Positions 57,663 to 64,000 of a DNA stretch of 64,000 nucleotides are shown here, one piece after another; the first letter of the stretch is position 1, and every line of letters begins with the position of its first letter. The stretch spans positions 1,612,001 to 1,676,000 of the forward strand of contig NZ_CP009518.1 in the NCBI RefSeq assembly GCF_000970325.1, read 5' to 3'. The translations under genes were made by a program, and so were the position numbers. The stretch comes from Methanococcoides methylutens MM1 (GTDB lineage Archaea > Halobacteriota > Methanosarcinia > Methanosarcinales > Methanosarcinaceae). The notes under the pieces are model-generated. The model was given only the letters and a program-made list of their open reading frames with translations. It ran no database searches and had not been told where the DNA came from.

Positions 57663-59282
57663 ATGTTCTGTTACCAGTGTGAAGAAACAATGAACGGGGA
57701 AGGCTGCACAAAGAATGGCATGTGCGGCAAGAAAGGGGAGGTTGCAGACCTTCAGGACGATCTCATCTATGTACTTAAGAGCGTTGCATTCTATAACCAG
57801 AAAGCAAGAAAGGCAAAACTCTCTGAAAAGAGCACTGACGATTTTATGCTCGATGCACTGTTCTCGACAATAACAAACACTGATTTCAGAGCAAGCGGAA
57901 TACAGGATCGTATTGACAGAGGATTTGCACTGCGTGATGAGATCAGGCAGAAACTTCTGGACAACAATGCACTTGATGAGAACGACCTTCCTGAAATTGC
58001 AACTGTTACCCCGGAAAACCTCAAAGACAGGGATACCGGCATACTTGCAACAGAAAATGAAGATATACGATCATTAAGAGAACTCTTGATCTTTGGTCTC
58101 AAAGGAATTGCAGCATACGGACACCATGCAATGGTGCTTGGGCAGGTCAATAAAAAAGTACTTGCATTCATAGAAGACGCCCTTGTGGCAACAGCGGATG
58201 ACAGCCTGACAGATAAAGAACTAGTCGCAATGGTCCTGAGATGTGGAGAGAAAGGCTTTGATGTAATGGCAGCTCTTGACCAGGCAAATACCACCACGTT
58301 CGGAAATCCGGAGCCTACCGCCGTCAATATCGGAACAAGGGACAAGCCAGGGATTCTCGTAAGCGGACATGACCTGAAAGACCTGAAACAGCTACTGGAC
58401 CAGACCGAGGGAACAGGCGTCGATGTCTATACACACGGAGAGATGCTGCCTGCAAATGCATATCCTGAACTTAAGAAGTACGAGCATCTGGCAGGCAACT
58501 ACGGAGGATCATGGTGGCACCAGAAGCAGGAATTCGAGAGCTTCAACGGACCGATACTACTGACAAGCAACTGTCTGGTTCCTCCAAAGAAGACCTACCT
58601 TGACAGATTATACACTACAGGCTCTGTAGGTTTTGACAGCGTAACACACATCCTGGATGAGGATGGAAAGAAGGATTTCTCGGCCATCATCGAACAGGCA
58701 AAGACCTGTGAACCCCCGGTACAACTGGAAGAAGGTACTGTCATGACAGGTTTTGCTTACAGCTCCGTACTGACCAATGCAGACAAGATCGTTGATGCTA
58801 TCAAAGCAGGCAAGATAAAGAAGTTCATTGTCATGGCAGGCTGTGACGGACGTCACAAGAACAGGCAGTACTACACCGATTTTGCAGAGGCATTGCCAAA
58901 AGATACAGTCATACTTACCGCCGGATGTGCAAAATATCGCTACAATAAACTTGATCTCGGTGAAATTGACGGAATTCCAAGAGTACTGGATGCAGGACAG
59001 TGTAATGATTCATTCTCACTTGTGATCATCGCACAGGGACTCATGGCCAGACTCGGATTTGAAGATGTCAACGATGCACCGATCTCATACAACATCGCAT
59101 GGTACGAACAGAAGGCAGTCCTCGTGTTGCTTACCCTGCTGAGACTCGGGATCAATGACATTACTCTTGGGCCAACACTTCCGGCATTTGTCTCACCGAA
59201 TGTCCTCAATGTGCTGGTGGATAAGTTTAACATTACAGCAAACACCACTGTGGAAGAGGACATGGAGAGACTCTTAAAATAA
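57663..59282 (+). CDS. hcp: Hybrid cluster protein (hydroxylamine reductase)
   Basis: 539 residues. N-terminal Cys at 3, 6, 15 and 21 ([15 protein letters not shown]...) bind the cubane cluster. The hybrid Fe-S-O cluster ligands are in GAYGHH-like AYGHHAM near 155, TSNCLVPP near 304, [10 protein letters not shown] and AGCAKYRY in the last third. Reduces NO or hydroxylamine in nitrosative stress defence. AAGGTGAT ribosome site. A cupin gene follows after 27 bases. Confidence 0.95.
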   Translation: MFCYQCEETMNGEGCTKNGMCGKKGEVADLQDDLIYVLKSVAFYNQKARKAKLSEKSTDDFMLDALFSTITNTDFRASGIQDRIDRGFALRDEIRQKLLDNNALDENDLPEIATVTPENLKDRDTGILATENEDIRSLRELLIFGLKGIAAYGHHAMVLGQVNKKVLAFIEDALVATADDSLTDKELVAMVLRCGEKGFDVMAALDQANTTTFGNPEPTAVNIGTRDKPGILVSGHDLKDLKQLLDQTEGTGVDVYTHGEMLPANAYPELKKYEHLAGNYGGSWWHQKQEFESFNGPILLTSNCLVPPKKTYLDRLYTTGSVGFDSVTHILDEDGKKDFSAIIEQAKTCEPPVQLEEGTVMTGFAYSSVLTNADKIVDAIKAGKIKKFIVMAGCDGRHKNRQYYTDFAEALPKDTVILTAGCAKYRYNKLDLGEIDGIPRVLDAGQCNDSFSLVIIAQGLMARLGFEDVNDAPISYNIAWYEQKAVLVLLTLLRLGINDITLGPTLPAFVSPNVLNVLVDKFNITANTTVEEDMERLLK

Positions 59283-59309
59283 ACTCATAACTATGGAGAC
59301 GAGGAAATT

Positions 59310-59624
59310 ATGAAAATAGTAGAACTGGATAAAGCACCTGAGAAAGAGAATCCTCATAAAGTACTTGCCAAAGGACTTTTTGATACCGAACAGGTACAGG
59401 TCGTGCATCTCGAACTTAAACCAGGAGAATCACTGAAGTTACACAAGACGCCAATGAACGTGTTCTTCTATGTGCTCGAAGGTACAGGTATCGTTGTGAT
59501 CGGCGATGAGGAAGAGACTGTTTCAAAGGACATGCTTATCGACAGCCCAAAGGGCATCCCTCACTTATTGAGGAATGAGAGTGACAGCTTATTCCGTTTC
59601 CTCGTTGTGAAAATGAAAGAATAA
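59310..59624 (+). CDS. Small cupin protein beside Hcp
   Basis: 104 residues, single cupin barrel (KPGESLKLHKTPMNVFFYVLEG, DSPKGIPHLLRN). The first motif has one His where HxH is usual, so metal binding may be weak. GACGAGG ribosome site. Closely linked to hcp, perhaps a co-factor or sensor in the same response (inference). Confidence 0.8.
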   Translation: MKIVELDKAPEKENPHKVLAKGLFDTEQVQVVHLELKPGESLKLHKTPMNVFFYVLEGTGIVVIGDEEETVSKDMLIDSPKGIPHLLRNESDSLFRFLVVKMKE

Positions 59625-59642
59625 ACGAACTACAGTAAAGAG

Positions 59643-59692
59643 GTTGCATCCACAACAAGGATGCATACCATGTTCTTTTTTCTTCTTAGTGT
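59643..59692 (+). terminator. hcp-cupin terminator
   Basis: TTGCATCC pairs with GGATGCA(T) around ACAACAA, followed by TTCTTTTTTCTTCTT. Confidence 0.6.
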
Positions 59693-59999
59693 AGAGTTGT
59701 TCCTTCTTTTTTGATCTGCTTATTTTCAGACTGCTTTCCAGCCTGTACACATACGGAATCAGATCTTCTTACATGATAACGCTCTTTTTTAATGAAATAA
59801 AAATGTCATACAAAAAGACAAAATATCACCGTTAACAAAGAAATCATGTCGGAAAGTATTTATTTAATACAAAGAGAATTAGCTCCCTTAACATATCTAA
59901 ATAAACATATCGACATTATTTTTCAATGATATAATAAAAATAATAAAATAAATTTATTATTAACATCAATACATTTTTTGTTCAAATGAGGTTATACAG
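59693..59999. other. Intergenic region without recognised gene
   Basis: About 300 very AT-rich bases before purD. Several TATA-like stretches occur (for example near 59940-59965), so the purD promoter cannot be picked with certainty. No stem-loop RNA or small gene seen. Confidence 0.5.
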
Positions 60000-61301
60000 A
60001 TGAATGTTCTAATCGTTGGTGGCGGCGGCAGAGAAAATGCAATCGCAGATGCTGTTGCAAGAAGTGAACGCAAACCTGCAATGTTCTCAGTTATGGCAAA
60101 GAAGAACCCCGGAATTGCCAGCTTGTGTGAAGACGTACTTCTGGTCAAAGAGACAGAGGTGGAAAAGGTAGTCGAGTACGCAAGATCAAAGAACATAGAA
60201 GTTGCGTTTGTCGGACCGGAAGCACCTCTTGCAGCCGGTCTCGCTGATGCCCTTGAGGAAGCTGGCATCGGAGTTGTCGGCCCTAAGAAAGATGTCGCAC
60301 GTATCGAGTTCGACAAGGCATGGGCCCGCAATTTCATGAGGGACAACAACATCGATGGATGTCCTGCATTCAAGGTCTTCACAAGCGAGGAAGGACTTGA
60401 GGACTACATCGAGGAACTTGGCAACGTTGCCATCAAGCCTGCAGGACTTACAGGCGGTAAAGGTGTCAAGGTCATGGGTGACCAGTTACCTGACACAAAG
60501 GCTGCTTTTGAATATTCAAGATCATTACTCGACGGCGACAATGTCGTTGTGGAAGAGAACCTGATCGGTGAGGAGTTCACATTACAGGCGTTCGTTGACG
60601 GAAAGAACCTTGCGTTCACACCGTGTGTTCAGGACCACAAGCGTGCCTTTGAGAACGATCTGGGACCAAACACCGGTGGAATGGGATCATATTCCAGTGC
60701 TGACGAGCTTCTTCCTTTCATGAACGTCGATGACATCGAGCCTGCAAGGGAGATCATGAGGGCAACCGTGAAAGCCCTTCATGAAGCAACAGGCACACCT
60801 TTCAAGGGAATCCTCTACGGACAGTTCATCCTTACAAAGGACGGACCAAAGGTCATTGAGTTCAATGCAAGGTTCGGCGACCCTGAAGCCATGAACGTTC
60901 TTCCACTGCTCGAGACCGACATGGTGGACGTCATGTCCGCAGTTGCCAAGGGAACACTTGATGAGCTTGACGTGAAATTCGCTCACAAGGCAACTGTCTG
61001 CAAGTATGCAGTACCTGCAGGATATCCTGATGAGCCAACAAAGGACAAGGAGGTCGTTGTTGGAGATATCGGTGATGCGATATTGTTCTATTCAAGCGTA
61101 TATGAGAAAGATGGAAAGGTCTACACAACCGGCTCCAGGGCTGTGGCTGTTGTGGGTATCGAGGACACCATCGACAAGGCTGAGAAGATCGCACAGAATG
61201 CACTGGAAAACATTATCGGAGATTTGCATTTCAGAAACGACATCGGAAAGCCGGAACTTATCCAGAGAAGAATTGACCACATGGAAGAGATCCGTGGTTG
61301 A
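60000..61301 (+). CDS. purD: Phosphoribosylamine-glycine ligase
   Basis: 433 residues, ATP-grasp enzyme making GAR in purine synthesis. Seen: [13 protein letters not shown] at the N-terminus, [12 protein letters not shown] near 74, the ATP-grasp [14 protein letters not shown] near 143 and the [10 protein letters not shown] signature near 289. GAGGT ribosome site. argF follows after 22 bases in the same direction. Confidence 0.97.
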   Translation: MNVLIVGGGGRENAIADAVARSERKPAMFSVMAKKNPGIASLCEDVLLVKETEVEKVVEYARSKNIEVAFVGPEAPLAAGLADALEEAGIGVVGPKKDVARIEFDKAWARNFMRDNNIDGCPAFKVFTSEEGLEDYIEELGNVAIKPAGLTGGKGVKVMGDQLPDTKAAFEYSRSLLDGDNVVVEENLIGEEFTLQAFVDGKNLAFTPCVQDHKRAFENDLGPNTGGMGSYSSADELLPFMNVDDIEPAREIMRATVKALHEATGTPFKGILYGQFILTKDGPKVIEFNARFGDPEAMNVLPLLETDMVDVMSAVAKGTLDELDVKFAHKATVCKYAVPAGYPDEPTKDKEVVVGDIGDAILFYSSVYEKDGKVYTTGSRAVAVVGIEDTIDKAEKIAQNALENIIGDLHFRNDIGKPELIQRRIDHMEEIRG

Positions 61302-61323
61302 ATATCGAACCTGAGTTGATAAC

Positions 61324-62229
61324 ATGAAACATTTACTATCAATGACCGACCTTACTCCCGAAGAGATCATCGAGATCCTTGACATGGCAGAAGACCTCAA
61401 GGAGAAGAGGGTACGCGGGAAGGTCACAGACCTACTTAAGAACAAGAGCCTTGCGATGATCTTTGAAAAGTCATCCACGAGGACAAGGGTCTCATTTGAG
61501 GTTGCAATGAGCGACCTTGGCGGACATTCCATTTATCTTAATTCAAGAGATATACAGATCGGACGCGGTGAAACAGTATCAGACACCGCAGAAGTGCTCT
61601 CCCGCTACGTTGCAGGTATCACTGCAAGAGTGAACAGCCACAAGACCGTTGAGGATCTTGCTGCACACTCACAGGTACCGGTCATTAACGCACTTTCCGA
61701 CCTTGAGCACCCATGCCAGATCCTGGCAGATTTCCTGACCATCCGCGAGTACAAGAACCGCCTTAAGGGATTGAAGTTCGCATGGATAGGTGATGGTAAC
61801 AACGTTTGTAATTCACTTATCCTGGGCTGTGCCCTTGTTGGCATGGAGATTGCTGTTGCATGTCCTGAAGGATATGAGCCACTGCCAGAGATCGTGTCAA
61901 AGGGCAGGGAACTTGGCGGAGAGATCACTATCACGAACGATCCACAGGAAGCTGCAAGGGATGCAGATGTACTCTATACTGACGTCTGGGTATCCATGGG
62001 CGATGAGGAAGAAAGGGACAAAAGGCTTAGTGATCTTGCAGACTACCAGATCAATTCCAAACTGGTGGATGTTGCAAAGCACAATGTGATCGTCATGCAC
62101 TGCCTGCCTGCACACAGGGGCGAAGAGATCTCAGCAGAGGTCATGGAAGGACCACATTCCGTTGTGTTCGACCAGGCAGAGAACCGTCTTCACGCACAGA
62201 AGGCCCTTATTCTGAAACTGATGGCATAA
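61324..62229 (+). CDS. argF: Ornithine carbamoyltransferase
   Basis: 301 residues. Carbamoyl-phosphate motif [11 protein letters not shown] near 45, HPCQ near 126 and ornithine-binding [11 protein letters not shown] near 258. Makes citrulline for arginine synthesis. Ribosome site GAGTTGAT is three bases before the ATG and is the comparison case for carS. Probably in an operon with purD. Confidence 0.97.
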   Translation: MKHLLSMTDLTPEEIIEILDMAEDLKEKRVRGKVTDLLKNKSLAMIFEKSSTRTRVSFEVAMSDLGGHSIYLNSRDIQIGRGETVSDTAEVLSRYVAGITARVNSHKTVEDLAAHSQVPVINALSDLEHPCQILADFLTIREYKNRLKGLKFAWIGDGNNVCNSLILGCALVGMEIAVACPEGYEPLPEIVSKGRELGGEITITNDPQEAARDADVLYTDVWVSMGDEEERDKRLSDLADYQINSKLVDVAKHNVIVMHCLPAHRGEEISAEVMEGPHSVVFDQAENRLHAQKALILKLMA

Positions 62230-62348
62230 GATGCCATCCACCTTCTTTTTTATGCCTTCAAAAGGCCTGATACAATTTTAACGCCGTTATCCATTTTAAG
62301 GCCACGATACGTTTTGCATGTCCGTCGCTAATTAAAGGTGGGTTAGGC

Positions 62349-62356
62349 TATATACG
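62349..62356 (+). promoter_or_regulatory. TATA box of the three-hairpin RNA
   Basis: CTATATAC preceded by GGTTAGG. It lies about 27 bases before the first hairpin of the candidate RNA at 62378. Confidence 0.45.
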
Positions 62357-62377
62357 AACGAAGACAACCTATGTATT

Positions 62378-62495
62378 AGATCAAGAGTTCCTGTTTCTTC
62401 TACTCTTGATCGACTCCTTTAGATACTTTTTTTGAAGACCGGGATCTTCAAAACAACCTCCAAAACTCCTTTGAAAGGGGCCATTGGCCCTTTTT
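62378..62495 (+). ncRNA. Candidate small RNA of three hairpins
   Basis: Three consecutive stem-loops: GATCAAGAGT/ACTCTTGATC (62390-62412, perfect 10 bp), TTTGAAGA/TCTTCAAA (near 62430-62446), and AAAGGGGCC/GGCCCTTT followed by TTTAAC (62474-62495), the last resembling an intrinsic terminator. A TATA box sits at the right distance upstream. No open frame in the interval. Not matched to a known RNA family. Confidence 0.5.
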
Positions 62496-62647
62496 AACAT
62501 TAAATGTATCCATTAATCTATTCATTACTTCTTCCATCCATTTGCAAGCGTTTTTGGATATAATAATAATGTTAACGCTGAGAACTTTCCAAAGAAAGCA
62601 TAATATATATTAAGCATAAAGGTAATATGAGTGAAATGGTGATAGAT

Positions 62648-62842
62648 ATGTGGACATTCTCAAAATTAAGTAAAGAAAATATGGACGCAATTGGTGCAGC
62701 AGAAGAAAAACTTGGTGTAACCCTTATTGCTTTTTCAGAAGAGGGTACTAAATATGCAGATCTTGGCGACGATGCTGTCAAAGAAGTAAAGGCACTTGAA
62801 GAGAAATTAGGACTTTCCCTTGTAGCTCTTGAGACAAACTAA
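62648..62842 (+). CDS. Small conserved-looking acidic protein
   Basis: 64 residues (MWTFSKLSKEN...). Contains two similar segments, AAEEKLGVTLIAF and LEEKLGLSLVAL, suggesting an internal repeat or a small two-unit fold. Function unknown. The frame is open from 62627, but ATG 62648 follows GGTGAT at five-base spacing. A pyrimidine-rich tract follows the stop. Confidence 0.65.
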   Translation: MWTFSKLSKENMDAIGAAEEKLGVTLIAFSEEGTKYADLGDDAVKEVKALEEKLGLSLVALETN

Positions 62843-62996
62843 AATCGGATGTAACACCTTACACCCCTCTCATTCCTTTTTTCTTTTTTCCTCTATTATC
62901 ATTTTATCTCCATTTCCACATGACCTGACCACATCAATCGAACCCCGGAACCACAACGCTTAATAATGAAAAACACTACTATTGGCTAGCCAAGGT

Positions 62997-63081
62997 GCGA
63001 GGGTTGCCCAGCCAGGCCAAAGGCGATAGGTTCAGGGCCTATTCTCGTAGGAGTTCGAGGGTTCGAATCCCTTCCCTCGCA
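62997..63081 (+). tRNA. tRNA-Leu (anticodon CAG)
   Basis: Acceptor GCGAGGG (62997-63003) pairs with CCCTCGC (63074-63080), with discriminator A at 63081 and no encoded CCA. The anticodon stem ATAGG/CCTAT encloses loop TTCAGGG with anticodon CAG. A long variable arm and a T-loop GGGTTCGAATCCC mark a class II leucine tRNA. No intron. A TATA-like CTTAATAAT at 62959-62967 fits as promoter. Confidence 0.95.
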
Positions 63082-63378
63082 TCCATTCTTTTCTTTCATG
63101 AAAAAGTGCTTTGTGCATGATAATGCATTTGTGATAGTATCCAGTAATGGAATCAGTGATACCAGGAAGTTCACTGCAGAGCACATGGGATGATCGTTCA
63201 GTAATTTTATAAATCAGGGACTTGCCGGTTTATCAGCATAGTTCTTACATTTTCTTTTAATTCCATCATTATCAATGTTCTGCCATTTGCTATTTTTATT
63301 CTAAATGGATGGTTTCTTTTTAATAAGAGAAAATACAGACATCCGTATGGTAAAGGGTCTGTTCGTGGGGGACAAGAT
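63082..63378. other. Intergenic region without recognised gene
   Basis: About 300 bases, AT-rich, with a pyrimidine tract just after the tRNA that may terminate it. No repeat flanking the tRNA or integrase was seen, so there is no sign of an integrated element here. Confidence 0.5.
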
Positions 63379-64000
63379 ATGAATCGTAAAGCAAAGAGCT
63401 TACTGTATGTTCTTTTTATTTCATTATTAGCTTTGACTTTATCTGTGTCAGTGGCTTCTCCAGAAGGAAGTGTAACACTATATGATGGAAATGCCCTTGA
63501 ATTTAAGACACCTCCTGATGTTGTAGCTTATGCCAATACTTTGTATTCTGAACCTCCAAACGAATTTAAGATCACAACAAGTGGGAATATTTGGCAATAT
63601 AAGCACTGGATCGCATTGACGGATCAGGGTGACTGGATCGAAGCAAAGACCGGTATTGAAACGACCACAGTAGGAGTACAGTTCTGGGGAGATATTAATG
63701 GTGGCTGGGCACGTGTTCTTGTTGATGGTGAAAAAGTATGGAGCGGGGATACCTATGGTGGTGATTCTAAGTTCCCGGAAGGTAAATTCATAAAATACCT
63801 GGAGATATCCGGCCTGGACAAAGGTTTCCATACCATAAGAGTAGAGAACATGGGTGTCAGTAGTAAGGGTGGCGGAGATGATGTGATCGTCTATTTCTTT
63901 TCTCTTATGGAACCATCTGTAGTAGAACCTGAACCAACTCCTACTCCGGAACCAACACAGGTTTCTGAGAAAGAGCTTGTTGCATACTATCCTTTTGATG
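63379..64000 (+). CDS. Secreted surface protein, 5' part only
   Basis: 207 residues visible; the frame runs off the window. Residues 1-27 are a signal peptide (basic start, long hydrophobic core, cut near SVAS). The mature part is Gly/Trp-rich and beta-like (VQFWGDINGGWARVLVDGEKVW), resembling a carbohydrate-binding-type jelly roll. A Pro/Glu/Thr linker (EPEPTPTPEPT) then leads to LVAYYPFD, the usual beginning of a LamG/concanavalin-like domain. A cell-surface or adhesion role is inferred. Confidence 0.75.
   Translation, partial: MNRKAKSLLYVLFISLLALTLSVSVASPEGSVTLYDGNALEFKTPPDVVAYANTLYSEPPNEFKITTSGNIWQYKHWIALTDQGDWIEAKTGIETTTVGVQFWGDINGGWARVLVDGEKVWSGDTYGGDSKFPEGKFIKYLEISGLDKGFHTIRVENMGVSSKGGGDDVIVYFFSLMEPSVVEPEPTPTPEPTQVSEKELVAYYPFD

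Noticed and set aside
1..64000. CRISPR arrays, insertion sequences, prophage or integrase genes
   Set aside because: No regularly spaced repeats, transposase motifs or phage structural genes were seen on either strand; the tRNA-Leu has no downstream partial copy visible.

Overview
The window is chromosomal DNA of a methanogenic archaeon of the family Methanosarcinaceae (Methanococcoides, Methanolobus or Methanohalophilus are plausible genera; the sequence alone does not decide). Reasons: a complete coenzyme F430 cluster (cfbA-E-D-C-B), archaeal lipid genes (egsA, carS), a thermosome, archaeal TATA-type promoters, and a cytochrome c maturation system, which among methanogens is typical of the cytochrome-containing Methanosarcinales. 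Every gene I could call ends in TAA or TGA. The only UAG found in frame inside a conserved reading frame lies within the second half of a split ccmF, which suggests an organism that decodes UAG as pyrrolysine.

Layout. 0.2-4.3 kb: thermosome, then a leftward block (DUF2119-like metallohydrolase, TlyA-like rRNA methylase, old-yellow-enzyme oxidoreductase). 4.4-6.6 kb: leftward ccmABC. 6.8-12.2 kb: tRNA thiolase, membrane protein, TudS-like protein, methyltransferase and a K+-independent proton-pumping pyrophosphatase. 12.4-18.9 kb: secreted protein, candidate small RNA, acetyl-CoA synthetase, pyrF, cbiZ, HD hydrolase, PH-domain membrane protein with a palindromic operator candidate. 19.1-21.7 kb: TctA-like permease, tiny membrane protein, two structured intergenic elements and superoxide reductase. 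21.7-25.9 kb: ferredoxin membrane protein, cupin, CooC, CDF metal transporter, chorismate synthase. 26-31 kb: dapL, exported acetolactate decarboxylase and a zinc/manganese ABC transporter. 31.3-38.5 kb: two histidine kinases, argH, gatD. 38.6-40.2 kb: tiny membrane protein, two tandem type IV pilins, DUF5371. 40.5-46 kb: purP, SpoIIM/DUF63 pair, egsA, UPF0179, DUF2150. 46.2-53.3 kb: the F430 operon running into endA, then alaX. 53.4-57.4 kb: split ccmF, rubrerythrin, carS, pyrE. 57.6-64 kb: hybrid cluster protein plus cupin, purD, argF, a three-hairpin RNA candidate, a small protein, tRNA-Leu(CAG) and the start of a secreted surface protein that runs off the end.

Themes. Most genes are core metabolism: F430, purine, pyrimidine, arginine, lysine and aromatic synthesis, lipids, and tRNA/rRNA modification. 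Oxygen and nitrosative defence is spread over superoxide reductase, rubrerythrin and Hcp. Heme attachment to exported cytochromes is encoded at two places 47 kb apart. No insertion sequence, CRISPR array or prophage was seen. The items most worth a second look are the in-frame UAG in ccmF2, the unassigned structured RNAs at 13.0, 20.9, 21.1 and 62.4 kb, the 13-bp palindrome before the PH-domain gene, and an apparent ACG start codon in carS.
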